DNA of 64,000 nt from assembly GCA_963662175.1 (NCBI GenBank), contig OY759218.1, forward strand, positions 48,553,427 to 48,617,426. The letters are read 5' to 3'. The position numbers were made by a program, and so were the translations under genes. Origin of the DNA: Aradus depressus (taxonomy: Eukaryota > Arthropoda > Insecta > Hemiptera > Aradidae). The notes under the pieces are model-generated. The model made no database searches, was not told the origin of the DNA, and was given only the letters and a program-made list of their open reading frames with translations. Positions 35,500 through 47,269 of the stretch are shown in pieces (the first letter of the stretch is position 1; every line of letters starts with the position of its first letter).

Positions 35500-35615
35500 A
35501 GGCTGAAGATGGTAACAATACCGAAAGTACTCCCATATTATACATATATATATATATTTTGTGAAATAGACAATATTTTAAGAATCATATGTTTTTCGTT
35601 ATTTTTATAAGGGTT
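35500..35615 (+). mobile_element. Single arm of the hammerhead-like dispersed repeat
   Basis: CTGAAGA (35503-35509), T, GGTA-ACAA-TACC, GAAA (35523-35526), AGTACT, then the tail TTTTGTGAAATAGACAATAT. Equivalent to one arm of the 2.5-kb foldback. TTTCACAATATCTC follows at about 35625, as it does in that copy. Confidence 0.75.
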
Positions 35616-35639
35616 TCACAATATCTCGGCAGAAAATGA

Positions 35640-36565
35640 TAAGTATCAATAATAATAATATTTATTTCTCTTCAATTATAACATGGTAATTGGACACGTC
35701 ATACAATTTTATACATCAAAATAGCTTATAAATTATATAGATGAAACGGTATTATATCTTAGAATATAAACACATATGAGATGAATAATAATAATTATTT
35801 TTAAAATATAATATATTCAATTGGAATAAAAATACATGTTTAATAACAAACAATTTAATAAAACAAGTTTGGAGACCGTAAGGTCTAGAAGTGCGTTTCT
35901 CAACAATGTATTATTTAAAATTTTCGTCTCGAGTGACTGAATAGTCAGATGTTTTAGTAGAAAGTCTCCCCTGATGTTACATAATCTATTTTCATTATAT
36001 ATTTTATTTACCGACTTTAATAAAATTTTCTAATCTTCCAATATACAAAAGACAAAATTCATTATAGTTAGGTTTAAAAACACTTTAAGGTGCTACGTCA
36101 ATATGTATATAGAAATACAATTGATTTGATAAATAGATAGATAGTTCAGGTATAGACAGAACCCATAAAATAGGATTATCCCCCAATGAAGGTTGAAATT
36201 CGGTTAGGCCCCTCACGCCTCCGGGGACCCAATGGGGCGGAACCCCCCCTCGGAGGCCTGTATGCAAACAGCCCTTCTACCCTAGTTCACATAGATAAAT
36301 TATATCAGTAGATCAGAAAGTCAGAAAGTGCAGGGGAACAGACCCCTTCCCCCACTCTACACGGCAAATGCATCTTCCTGAACACATCTCAAAACGGAAC
36401 CGAGTTCCAATACTTTTTCACATGAATTCCATTATGATAAATAAAAAAAATATATAATTACCATGTAGTGTCAATACAATGCATTTTTTCGCTTATATTT
36501 CTATGATTTTGTATCATTTATATCGAGTATGGGAAGTGATCATGCGAGCCAAAAAATTAACAAAA
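35640..36565. other. AT-rich DNA, possibly an inverted LINE 3' end
   Basis: Begins AATAATAATAATATTTATTT, a pattern seen at inverted non-LTR retroelement tails. 36190-36280 is GC-rich (CCTCCGGGGACCCAATGGGG). No reverse-transcriptase motif found, so this stays a guess. Confidence 0.35.
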
Positions 36566-36985
36566 AAAAAACTTCGCCAGCACGAATTAATCAATTGAAT
36601 TTTCGCTCTCCCTCCCGAACCAATTGACTGTTTGCGCTAAAAATCTATAGTTGACTTACAAACTGATTTCTGAAACCTCATAAGGTATTTTGTGTTGATA
36701 CATTCATTACAAAGGCAGACATTAATTAGAGTTTTTGTGTGAAGCCCCCCCCCCCCCCCCCCCCCCCCCCTCCTTAATCTCCTCTTCTATTTAGCTCATT
36801 TGGCTGAAAATCAATTGATGTCATCCTTATGGGGTTCTGGATACACATATACAATAATCGTACACACATACAGTATCACATTTTTAATTTAGAGTTTGGA
36901 AACATGAAATTCTTTTGAAAACTCCATATTGAATTGTTACATAACTTGTGCTATACTTTGTATAGCTGGGGAACTAAAATGAGAT
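36565..36985 (+). mobile_element. Family A copy with expanded C tract and intact 3' hairpin
   Basis: Starts just inside the 5' end (CTTCGCCAGCACGAATTAAT). The C tract of its module is about 25 C (36746-36770). 3' end ACTTGTGCTATACTTTG then TATAGCTGGGGAACTAAAA. Confidence 0.85.
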
Positions 36986-37194
36986 CGAAGGAGGTCAAAA
37001 AATGTGCTACAGGAGAGGGAGCCAAACCCACTTTAATTATAGAGAATGGATTCACCTTGCACTTTTACATGAAGAATTACACTTAATCTGTGTAATGGGT
37101 GGGCTCCTCATCTCGGGTGGACCGGAGGCCGGTTCGGGCTAATAGCTCGGTATGTGGCCTCTTTCTGCTCCCGAACCCAATCAGGCCATTTAAA

Positions 37195-37640
37195 AGATAA
37201 AAAAAAGTTATCGGTGAATCACGGGTTATATACTTCCCCAGCAAGAATTCATCAATTACGTTTTTGCTCTTCCTCCAAAGCCAACAGACCGTTTGGGCTT
37301 AAAATTCAATACTTGACTTACATATGGGCTTCTGAATCCTCATACTAAATTTTCTGTCGATATATTAGATTATATGAGTCGAGGTCCCCGCTTTCCTTCA
37401 AACGATTTCGCGGGAAATTAATACGCGCCTTTTGGGGTTTTGAATATACATTATAACGGCAGTTATCGTGTTCACAGTCACATACACAGGCAGACAGAAT
37501 TTGTTTTTTGTTTTTTTCATTATTGGCATCAGGAGGTCGGAAAGCATGAAATTCCATTGAAAACTCCGCATCGAATTTCTGACCGATTTCATAATTTATA
37601 CTTTTACATTGCATAGCTGGATAAAGAAAAAATGGGTTTC
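37195..37640 (+). mobile_element. Family A copy, internally deleted
   Basis: 5' end GTTATCGGTGAATCACGGGT then TACTTCCCCAGC; one module; ACACAGGCAGACAG; CATGAAATTCCATTGAAAAC; degraded hairpin GCATAGCTGGATAAAG. Confidence 0.85.
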
Positions 37641-37644
37641 GAGA

Positions 37645-38655
37645 CGTCATTTTAAGACGGTTGTTGGAATAAGTGCATACACATCTCACAAAACGGGCGG
37701 CTATCGAAAAAATGTACTCCCTATGAAATGTGCCTTATAATTTTCTCTACCAACTTTTATTAGAAGAGATTTTTGATCAGATCATAAATGGAAGCATATT
37801 TTGTTGAATGTACTTAGGGGCCATTCATAAATTACGTAAGGCTTTTTTAAAGCTAATTTGACCCTTCCCCCCCCCCCCCCCCTCCCCCCTATTGTAAGAT
37901 ATCATAAGATTTCAAATACCCTCCCCTACCCCTTGATAAGAAATTTTCATAAGTAATGATCGTATTGATAAAATGAAAGAAAGTTTGAGCAGCTTGTACC
38001 CAAGCTTTAAATAATAGTGGATGTAAATATCCAGATATGTCAGGTATAATAAATAAATGATACTAAAATGACAATTATTTTTCAAAATTCAAGCAATAGA
38101 GAAATCCCTAGTCAGCGAGACAATAGAATAAAAAAATGTCGAAGTACTGAGACCATATGATTTCTGTAGGATTCAATACTGAATTTGAGAACTAAGTACA
38201 GATGGCGCTATCCAATAGCGCCATTTCTTAGCGCGAAAGTAGTAGGTTTTAAATTCAAAAACTTACAAAATTCTGTACCCCCCTCCCCTATAGTAAAAAT
38301 TAGTAATATTGAGCTTATAACCCCCCTCCCCCCCCCCCCCCCCCCCCCCCATCCCCTAAATGCCTTACGTAATTTATTAATGACCCCTTAGGCCCTGAAG
38401 TAAAGTGATATCAATCATCTGATTTCTGCCAAAACCTAAACAGATCTAAGTTAGCTCATGTGACATCTTCATCTCAAATTTCAAATTCTTTGCTACAATT
38501 TCTGAGCTTGAGTTCCAATTTCAATCACATGCGATATCATTGTGAAAATGGTCAAGACGTGTTCAGGTAATCTTGAAACGTTACGATCCCTACTCGATCT
38601 CGAATTTTCGCACGATTATAATACTTTCTCATTCTAAAGATATAATAAGAAAGTA
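37645..38655 (+). repeat. Family D copy carrying a MITE insertion
   Basis: Left part AAATGTGCCTTATAATTTTC to GAATGTACTTA. After the MITE it resumes with GGCCCTGAAGTAAAGTGATA, AGATCTAAGTTAGCTCATG and a 3' tail ending TACTTTCT-loop-AGAAAGTAA. Confidence 0.85.
37817..38387. mobile_element. 571-bp MITE with 26-bp inverted ends and TTA duplication
   Basis: Left end GGGGCCATTCATAAATTACG; inverse of right end GGGGTCATTAATAAATTACG; both continue TAAGGC. A C-rich tract follows each end. Flanked by TTA (37814-37816 and 38388-38390). The family D copy at 43.67 kb gives the uninterrupted site GTACTTAGGCC, confirming the 3-bp duplication. A TTA target and GG-starting ends suggest the PIF/Harbinger group (inference). 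Confidence 0.85.
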
Positions 38656-38999
38656 ATAATAACTCCTAAAGTAATTTTGAGCGAGAAAAAAAAAAAAAAT
38701 AATAAAACGGTTCATTTTTCTTGGTATCATACAAGGCTTTATCATACATATTTTAAAAAATAACAGCTTTAGATAAAATACATTTTAGAAATATGCCAAA
38801 CCCATTATTGGCAGGTCTGCAGCAACTGTCTGAATAAATATGTAGCTTATCTAAATGTAAATTTTAATATGGATGCAAGAAATAGTAACGAAACATGCTT
38901 TCTTCTTAATCTAAATTTATCTCAAGGTACACAACTTTAAATCGAAAAAAATTTGCTGCAGGCTTTTGCAATAAGAATATTTCTTAACATATTAAATGA

Positions 39000-39180
39000 A
39001 AAAAAGTCGAGGAGTACTTCCCCAGTTAGAATTATTTATAATAAGTTAAGTTTCCGCTCTTGCTCTAAACCCTTCCTCTCTGGGGACTATATGGCTCAAA
39101 ATTAATAAATTATGTCCACATGGGATTCTGGGCCCGATTGAAAAGATTTGATACATATTGGGAAATATTGCGTTCACAGA
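39000..39180 (+). mobile_element. Family A fragment
   Basis: GTACTTCCCCAGTTAGAATT and one decayed module. Confidence 0.65.
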
Positions 39181-39670
39181 TAAACGACAAATATGAGATT
39201 ACATTCTTTCAAGCGCTATAACTTTATTCGTATTGGTTCTATCTCAAATCTAAGGACATATTGCAATTGGAAATTTAATAAGGAACATTTCTGCCATGAA
39301 ACAATTTCTCTATAAGACTAACCCTTTTTATGTAAATCAAGCAAACAATTTAAAAAAATGACATTTATCTCGCAAATAGTGCGACGAAAAAAGTATTACA
39401 TACAAAATGTGAATTTTAAGTTTCTCCACAACTATTATCCGAAAAAAGTTTTGATTAGCTCATAAATATAACCGGCATCATGTAAAATGTAGTCTCAATT
39501 TTCGTCTGATTTTGGTCAAAATATAATCAGATCTAAGTTAGCCCATGTGACATCTTTATATCAAATTTCAAGTTCATTACTTCAATAATTTCGGAGAGCT
39601 CACAGCACAGACATACAGATCTCACGATTACAATACTTCCTTCCTTATACTATACGAAAGTAAAAATGTA
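39180..39670 (+). repeat. Family D copy, 3' two thirds
   Basis: GCGCTATAACTTTATTCGTA, AATTGGAAATTTAATAAGGA, AGATCTAAGTTAGCCCATGT, then ATTACAATACTTCCTTCCTT and ACGAAAGTAAAA at the tail. Confidence 0.8.
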
Positions 39671-39725
39671 TTTCATATTTATTCCACAGCTTTATAACTT
39701 AGGATCAACAATAACTGAGAAAATG

Positions 39726-39975
39726 AGGGCGCCGGTAGCTTACTAGCCTATTGAGCTCAAGTTCGCGGGTTCGAAACCCGGCTGAGTCCCTTAGGTTTTT
39801 TTTTTATCTAGGAGGTGAAAAAATCTTGAGCACGCCGTCCTTCGGTTGTCAAGCACTCGTTTAAGGCCCCTATCCTACGTAACTAAGCCTGGGGTGGTAA
39901 TATTTAGGACATACATAATAAAGTCAGGCTCATGTTCTCCAGAGCCAAGGCGATATGACCTCGTAGTTAACTAAC
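39726..39975 (+). mobile_element. SINE with 8-bp flanking repeat
   Basis: Head GAGGGCGCCGGTAGCTTA, B box GGTTCGAAACCC. AGAAAATG flanks both sides (39718-39725 and 39976-39983), a plausible short target duplication. Shortened in the body. Confidence 0.85.
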
Positions 39976-39984
39976 AGAAAATGT

Positions 39985-40905
39985 GAAAACTGTTTTCTGT
40001 CTCCAAATAAACTCCTCTGTATTCAGTGATTTTGAAATCATATCTGATTAAAAAATGAAGTTGAAATACATTCAGCCATTTTCCTGTGATGAAAGAGACA
40101 AACAATCAATTTTATTTATAGACGTTATTTAAATTATAAAATTGCCGATGCTATAAATGGGAAAAAGTCTTTCCTGCTTAAAACTGTATGAAAGTTAAGT
40201 CCAATTAACAACTTCAAAAAATGCTTAAATCCTCTTTTGGCTCAGAAAAACTGTACACAAATGTGCATAAATTTACATAATTTCTTTTCTAACATCTGTC
40301 ATAATAAATTTGATGTTACAAACGAAATAAGCTAAAAAATCTTTAAAGATAATACCATGATTTCCAGTTTTCTGGTTTGAGAATGCCTTCAGGTTGGTCG
40401 CCACTAAACAAAATAATGAACTGAATAAAATATTTCTCTTAATGTACACTTTTATCTATATCTTGACAGGTATTTTAATCCGTGCTTTGAAAAGTTGTAA
40501 ATTACATTACATTATACGTTAGAATATCTGAAAAACCGTTAGACACAAATCTATCCTTACAGAAAATATTCATAATTTTATTCATTATAAAAAGTGCATA
40601 CATGAATGTATCTGTCAAATGTTTGCGTTATTATCTATTTAATAATAGAGAATGGATTTATAGGCGTTGACAAATTTTAAAATATTAATTATATTTATTT
40701 GTATAAAAACAGTGAAGTAACTAAATTAGTGAATAAATATATGAAGTCGCATTTTGTTTAAAAGGAACCAATGAGTGGGGCACATAAAGCACCATCAGCT
40801 GTTCTAATAAGAGGGACGAGTCTAAGTTGGGTTGTCGTGTGGAGATGAGATGTGAAGGTCTACCATTCTAGAGAAGTGTTTTTGGGCTTAAGGTGTGGTG
40901 AACGG
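39985..40905. other. AT-rich intron DNA, nothing recognised
   Basis: No gene, repeat family or tandem array seen. Confidence 0.5.
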
Positions 40906-40909
40906 TATA

Positions 40910-41150
40910 GGAATCACGGGAAAGTACTTCCCCAACTTAAATTATTTATAAGAAACTTTTACAAACTCCTTCTAAACCCTTCTCGTTTTCCAACAATTTG
41001 GCCTGTAAATTAATGTCTTACTCAGAGACTTTTCATATAAAATTTCATGTCGATATATTCAGCGTCAGGGTTTTTCATTTAATGCCCCATTCCCGTTTGC
41101 CATAGGTGTCCTCATGGGGTTCTGGATACACATAAAAAATGTCATGTAGT
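40910..41150 (+). mobile_element. Family A fragment
   Basis: AGTACTTCCCCAACTTAAAT, then two shortened modules ending GGGGTTCTGGATACACATAA. Confidence 0.7.
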
Positions 41151-41279
41151 CAAACTGGCCGGAGAGGAGAAGACTTTAGATGCTCCTATGTTTTGACGTT
41201 GATATTGATATTCGCGGTATCTGTCCATAAGGGGATTAGAACTTAGTGAGCGCTCTGATTCATAAAAGATTGTAGCTAT

Positions 41280-41810
41280 GTCCTTGAAATTTTAAATGAA
41301 TATCTCACATTTGCTAATTTAGATCTGATTATAGTTTAACCGAAATCGGGCAAACAATTTTAAACCACTTTACTGTGAACCTAAGTACATTTTAGAAGAT
41401 ATGAAGTAGATTTTAGAAGATCAGGCTCATATTTATGGCTTATTCATTGATCTTTTCAAATAAAAGTTGTAGAGAAAACTAAAAAGGATATTTTATATGA
41501 AATATGATGTTTTGCAGGCCGTCAGGTTTGCGGCATGCTGCCGAAAAGTATCCTAAAATGTTTTGAAACAAATTTTTTTAGACGTTTGCTCGATTTACAC
41601 ATGAACGATTTGTCCTATCGAAACGTTAGTTCTTACCAAAAAAGTTTCCAAATAAATTTCCAATCGCCTATATCCTCATACTTGAGATAGAACCAATATG
41701 ACCTAAATTGTGGATAGCGTCCCAAAGAACGTAAAATAAATTTCTGTAAGATATATTCCTAAGTAATGTTTAAATGTAACGCATAGCAACGAATTCTAAA
41801 ATTCTTCTTA
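41280..41810 (-). repeat. Family D copy, inverted
   Basis: Inverse of the family order: AACCTAAGTACATTTTAGAA, AAGTTTCCAAATAAATTTCC, TGGATAGCGTCCCAAAGAAC, then ATGTAACGCATAGCAACGAA. Confidence 0.75.
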
Positions 41811-41829
41811 TTTGTATTTTTTTTCATCA

Positions 41830-42092
41830 TGGGTGCGTGCTTGCCTTCTGAGCCCAAGAACGTGGGTTCGAAACCCGACCGAGGCCCTTAGTTTATTTTA
41901 TGTTGGAGGTAAAATAAACTGAAGCACGCCGTCCTTCGGATGATCCCAAGCCCTAGGTGAATAAAAATTTAGGATAGGCAAAATTTAGGACTACCACAGT
42001 ATAGTCAGGCTCATGTCCACCAGAGTGACGAAAGAGCGCTCTGGTAGTAGGCGATATGACCTCGTAGTTAAAGCCCGGGCATGACTCATAAA
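41830..42092 (+). mobile_element. SINE, 5'-truncated
   Basis: Starts at GTGCGTGCTTGCCTTCTGAG, B box GGTTCGAAACCC; ends AAAGCCCGGGCATGACTCAT. Confidence 0.85.
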
Positions 42093-42156
42093 ATCTAATC
42101 CACAGGACATTCTTATATGCACTTTTGTATGGATCAAGCGCCTTCCCCCTCTTAAA

Positions 42157-42284
42157 TTCATTTCATACTGGCATTACTGGGTATAAGAAAGTCACACTCA
42201 GAAATATGGTATACAATGCAACATAGAAAACTGCTGACGCCAACACATTACTTTCATAACCCAATAATGCCAAGATGAAATGAA
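42157..42284. mobile_element. 128-bp hairpin MITE
   Basis: Ends TTCATTTCATACTGGCATTA (then CTGGG) and, inverted, the same with three mismatches. Internal ACTGCTGACGCCAACACATT is shared with the copy at 63457-63554. Confidence 0.8.
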
Positions 42285-42294
42285 AAAAAAAAAA

Positions 42295-42440
42295 AATGAA
42301 TTTGAGAGCGGAGAGTGAGTTTTTTTTGTTTATTTTGAATTTGGTTGGTAAACAAGAAATTCCATTGAAAACTCATCATCAAATTTCCGGCTGATTACAT
42401 AACTTCCCCCATACTGAGAAAAGCTGGTCAAATATAAATA
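42295..42440 (+). mobile_element. Family A 3' tail
   Basis: AAATTCCATTGAAAACTCAT, ATTACATAACTTCCCCCATA, AGCTGGTCAAATATAAA. Confidence 0.75.
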
Positions 42441-42444
42441 GTGA

Positions 42445-43165
42445 AAAGTAACGTTGATATGTTTGTAACTAGAACTTTCTCGGTGAGAACAGGGTGTCGC
42501 ATTGATGCAGGCCCCTTTATTTTAAAGGCTTAGGATAACATCAATACGTTAATGCCACTGATTGAAAATCAAATTACGAAATTCAAACTAATGAATATTT
42601 TACAGTTAGGGGATGTTCAAAAGATGCTGATAACATATCTTGGCCTACATAAACAGACACCTTGTAGAGGCCCTGGGTGCAGACCAAGCTGCCTAGGGGC
42701 CCCCCCGGGTATAAAGTTACATTGACACAAGTGTTTTGTGGGATGTAGCACAATTAGCATAGAGAACGAGGGTAGTTCCCCTCTCCAAATATCTACTCCA
42801 ATAAATTACATGTCACCAGGTATTGTGCACGCATGGGAACTTCCTACCCTTTTTCAGTAGCCCTCCCCAGTTATAACATTTTTACAACGGCGCAGACTCC
42901 GTAAAAAAAATTGGTTTGCTCAATAAATTCCACTCTATAAACTTTTATTGCGGCATTTAAGTATAGAAAACTATTGTCTCCTCAAACTCATTAAATATTA
43001 TGAAAGAAAAGGCTAGGGTGAATCACCAGCAATGTACTTCCCCGTTCGAATTATCTCTACAGTGTTTTTGAAGTGAAACTTGTTTCAAATCGGTGTGCCT
43101 CACAAGCCTGAGCTGTAATTTCGTTCATGCCAAACATGCAAGAGGGGTTGCAATATCTCAGTAAT
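42445..43165. other. Unclassified intron DNA with a small family A scrap
   Basis: 42655-42720 (GAGGCCCTGGGTGCAGACCA, TAGGGGCCCCCCCGGG) is transposon-end-like. 43005-43060 is a family A 5' end (GGTGAATCACCAGCAATG). No gene seen. Confidence 0.45.
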
Positions 43166-43169
43166 GCCG

Positions 43170-43920
43170 GTTTGCAATGTGATGAATTTGAGGAGGACGG
43201 AGAGTGATCTGTAGAAAAGTGTAGCTAACAATGTCCCCTCAAATGGCCACAACACATACAATTTGTTATTATTATTTTTTTTAAACTACCAATAATAAAA
43301 AAAATATTTTATAACTCGTTGCTGTACGATACGATTTAAACATTACTTTAAAATATTTCCTACGTAAATATATTTCACATTTTTGGGCCGCTACCTTTAA
43401 CTATGGTCGTATTAGTCCTATCTATCGCCATTGGAAATTTAATAAAAAACATTTTCGGTAACTGCTTCGGTAGGACCAACTGTGTTCGGGTAAGTCAAGG
43501 AAATCTAAAAAGCGTGTTTCAGAGCGGTTTTCGGCAAGTATCTCGCAAACCAGGCCACCTGCAAAAAATTGTATTGTATACAAAATGTGCCTTTTAGTTT
43601 TGTCTACAACTTTTATTTTAAAAGATTTCTGACTAAGCCATAATATAAGCGGTATCTACTAAAATGTACTTAGGCCATGAAGTAAAGTGATCTCAATTTT
43701 AGTCCGATTTCGGTCAAAATCTAAAAGTTCATAGCTACAATCGTCTTTGAGTGCTCAACAAAGTTCCAATCACATATACACAAAAACAGGCAGACAGGGA
43801 TCATCGCAAAAATAGTAATCAGGAGACGTTTTAAAACGTGAAAATCCATTAAAAACTCGATTCCGGATTTTCGGACGATTACAATATTTCGTCACGCTAT
43901 AGCTATAATAAAGTAAAAAT
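43170..43920 (+). repeat. Family D copy, nearly complete (about 750 bp)
   Basis: Longest uninterrupted copy: GAGTGATCTGTAGAAAAGTG, AAATATTTCCTACGTAAATA, CTATCGCCATTGGAAATTTA, TGTACTTAGGCCATGAAGTA (empty MITE site), CACAAAAACAGGCAGACAGG, CGATTACAATATTTCGTCAC and AAGTAAAAA. Confidence 0.85.
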
Positions 43921-43980
43921 AAACCAAGTAAATGTACCTATGTAAATATGAAGATGGCTGATGTAGTGAGAAGTGATTAT

Positions 43981-44075
43981 ATCGCAGGATGTCAAATATA
44001 AGGTAGTCTGACCTCTCACAGATTTCTGTGAAATCTGTGAGAGGTCAGACTACCTTATATTTGACATCCTGCGAT
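43981..44075. repeat. Perfect 45-bp inverted repeat, 5-nt spacer
   Basis: Arms 43981-44025 and 44031-44075, spacer CTGTG. TGTACCTATGTAA stands on both sides (43933-43945 and 44075-44087). No transposon ends recognised. Confidence 0.95.
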
Positions 44076-44317
44076 GTACCTATGTAAGTTCGTTTCACTT
44101 CGAACGTGCGGATTTTGTGAATTGCCACAAGAACAGTTCCTTAGGCCCAAGGAAACTGAACATTTGTAATAAAAATAAGTTTTTAATAAATTGAGAGACG
44201 AACTGCAAAAAAAAAAAAATAATAAAACCCCCAATATCTCATTGAAACATAAAAAATCAAGTTGATGCTTTTTTATTAGAATATTTTTAAAAAATGTAGT
44301 GATGTGACCATTACAGA

Positions 44318-44733
44318 GGTGCATTAAGTTAGCCCCCCCCCCCCCCCCCCCCCAAATTAGCTTTCTCAAATTATTTCAAATGGAATCGATTGTGCTCGGT
44401 TTGTGCTGACAATAATTCGTTTTGTGCTGCCTCGTAAAATGGTGTTATTTACGCAAATGGCCAACTTGAGGAAAGCCCACCGGCTAAATGTGGAAGGCTT
44501 CACGCCAGCTCCGCCTTTAAATTACCTCTTTGGCAATATTTTGGCGCCAATGAATAAGCCATGAAAATAGTGCATTTTGTGCAGCCTCCTATTAAAGAGA
44601 GGAGGGAAGAGGACGACCTTCTGAGAATATTAGCTGCATTCTGGGATGTAATATAATTAGATCAACTCATGGTATTATGGATAAAAGGTAATTTGGTTGT
44701 CTAACATTCTTGGAAACGTTTCCCTTTTGTGAG
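44318..44733 (-). repeat. Family B copy, inverted, with C tract
   Basis: Inverse of 26743-27310, with the homopolymer in the same place (C run 44333-44353). Shorter, without the internal duplication. Confidence 0.85.
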
Positions 44734-44739
44734 GAAGGA

Positions 44740-45730
44740 ACAAATTGAATTTTTAGTTTTTGCATCATAAGGTCACAGACGTACATCATGCTGGTCTTTA
44801 GCTAAGTTACCGACATAGTTACGGACTACTACGAATCGACGTTTTTTGTAAATAAAACCTTTTTGCGAGATAGCATGAAACAAATAATTAAATTAAAAAA
44901 AATATTTATTACTGTAGTACTATATTTTTCATTAAGTGTTTCACAATATCTCTGCGAAAAATGTTAAGTAGCATTATGTAAATTTTTTTAATGTCACATG
45001 AAATTCCAGTGAAAACTCAATATCGAATTTTATACAATGTATTGTCAGCAAGTAGGTAGTAGTTGTGTACAAAAAATAAGAAAAAATAGGTACCTTACCT
45101 TATTTGTTCAAATTGAGCCTGATTCGCCATTTCGAAGTCAATTTCGGAACGGTTTTCGAGGACGTTTCTAGTAGACCGGACTACACTAACAGTCGTGGAA
45201 AACGAAACCACTGTTTCATGGAGATATCTAACCGAATACATTTTTATTTCGTATAGAAAAATTGAACAATTTTTGAAAAATCCGGACAATCAATGAGTGT
45301 TCAATGAACTATTTTCTTACACCCAAAATTTTGATTTAAAAAAAAAATTGAAAAATGTTTACTCATTCGGTTACAAGCCGGTTGTTTTTGTGCGAAATGT
45401 ATGAAACTGAAGTTAAAAGAACATGTGGAAAGAATATTTGTTTCAAAAAATAAATTTTCAAATATGAGTCATGGAAAAAGAAAACGTTTTCTTAGCATTC
45501 GCTTACTCATTTCCAAATGAAGAAAGTCATGAGATTTCTAAAATATTTGTACTTCTTCTTTTTTAATCTAGAATTATCTGAAGAAAGTTTTGAAGATTAA
45601 ACACAATCTTTGTCCATGGAAAAAAATATGTCAACTTAGTTTTTTCTTTTTTTTTGCTCCAAATAATTGTGTTTACTTTCTTTTGGCAGTTAAATTTAAA
45701 AAAAAACATAACAAGTATAAAAAAAAACAT
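44740..45730. other. AT-rich intron DNA
   Basis: 44930-44980 carries AAGTGTTTCACAATATCTCT, also found near 19.6, 2.7 and 35.6 kb. The remainder is unclassified. Confidence 0.5.
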
Positions 45731-45732
45731 AA

Positions 45733-45978
45733 CTTGTTATTGTGACTCATGCCCGGGTTTACGAGGTCAAATCACCTACTAACAGAGCACTCTGGTGGAC
45801 TTGAGCCCGACTCTACTTGGGCAATCCTAAATTTTGTCTACCCAAGTTTATTCACCTTGGTCTCTAAGGTTCGGGTCTATCGCCCATGTGAAGGACAGCG
45901 TGCTCAACGTTTTTTTATTTCCCAGATAAAATACTTAAGGGCTTCGAATCCGCGATCTTGAGTTCAAAATACAAGCAC
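45733..45978 (-). mobile_element. SINE, inverted, diverged
   Basis: Inverted 3' end TGTGACTCATGCCCGGGTTT, CGACTCTACTTGGGCAATCC, GTGAAGGACAGCGTGCTCAA; B-box region mutated (GGCTTCGAATCCGC). Confidence 0.8.
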
Positions 45979-46388
45979 GGTTATTGTAGTGATGGATATA
46001 ATGTATTAATAGATAATATTTCATAATGATAGTTATGTAAGTGTATTGTTGCTACGCGAGAGTTGAAGTAGAGTTCACTAAATTTCCGCTCTTCCTTCAA
46101 TGTTTTGGCGAATTTAAATGAAAATCAGTGTCTGACTAATGGACTTCTGAATCTACATAAAAAAATTCACGTGGGTCTATTAATTCTTGTGAGAGTTATC
46201 GTGTCTGAAATGGACTGCCGTCCAGTAACTTATAATTTTCACTACTATTTCATAATAAAGTACAGTTGTTTGGCAGTGAGTGGATAAACAGTTTGACCAA
46301 TTTACGACTTACATACGGGTAAAAATGCATACCTGACAGAACCCCAAACATGGTTATGAGATAAAGCATTTTCGAATGCCTGATTAAA

Positions 46389-46731
46389 GTTAGTTAGTTA
46401 TTATGACTCATGCCCGGGCTTTAACTTCGAGGTCATATCGCCTACTACCAGAGCGCTCTTTCGTCAGACTGGTAGACATAAGCCCGACCCAACAATGGGA
46501 GTCCTCAATTTTGCCTACCCTAAATTTTTATTCACTTAGGGCAGAAGTTTTTAACGAGTACCTGACATCGTACAAGCTCGGGACCATCGCTTAACGTCCC
46601 ATCCGAAGGACGGCGCGCTTAAGTTTATTTTACCTCCGAGATAGAATAACCTAAAGGCCTCGGCCGGGTTTCGAACCCACGATCTTGAACTCAGAAGGCA
46701 AGCACGCATACCACTGAGCTACCGGTCCCTC
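46389..46731 (-). mobile_element. Full-length SINE with 12-bp target duplication
   Basis: Inverted head GAGGGACCGGTAGCTCAGTG with an intact A box, B box GGTTCGAAACCC (inverted), full body and 3' tail AATAACTAACTAAC. TGCCTGATTAAA flanks both sides (46377-46388 and 46732-46743). Confidence 0.95.
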
Positions 46732-46744
46732 TGCCTGATTAAAT

Positions 46745-47185
46745 AAAAAATTGTCAGTCAATCATCGGCTATGTACATCTTCAGCACGAATTAATCAATT
46801 ATGTAAGGAAAACCATTTCAAACCGCAAAAAACATAGAAGGATTACTTCATATTTCAAGCCCTGATAACGTTATAACATGACAATGTACATGCATATGTA
46901 TATAACATTGTACACACATATGTAATTCGTTAAATAACAAGTGTCTCCATTAACCGTGGTTTTCATTTATCCGTGCGACCTCTCCCCCTCCATTACCCCG
47001 GATAATCGAAGTTCTACTGTAGATACATTCATTCTATCGGGAGTTATTGTGTTCACAAACATAGCTTTTTATTTTTCAATGTTGGAATGAGGAGGTCGGA
47101 AAACATATTGAAAACTGCGCATCAAACTGACCGATTATATAACTTCCCCTATTCTCTGTATAGCTGGGCAAGTAAAAAAAAATAC
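46745..47185 (+). mobile_element. Family A 5' end and 3' end with foreign DNA between
   Basis: 5' end GTCAGTCAATCATCGGC (46755) and 3' tail GATTATATAACTTCCCCTAT, then GTATAGCTGGGCAAGTAAAA (47160). The middle (46800-47010) is not family sequence. Confidence 0.75.
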
Positions 47186-47224
47186 ATACATTAAAAAAGA
47201 CAGGGGACCACTTAGGAAGTTGAA

Positions 47225-47232
47225 AACCGGTT
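47225..47232. promoter_or_regulatory. AACCGGTT, perfect Grainyhead-type site
   Basis: Palindromic core inside the large grh intron, 2.3 kb downstream of the first visible exon. Sequence match only. Confidence 0.25.
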
Positions 47233-47269
47233 ACAGGTTTCTAAACTATCCTTGGGTTGATCTAATTTC

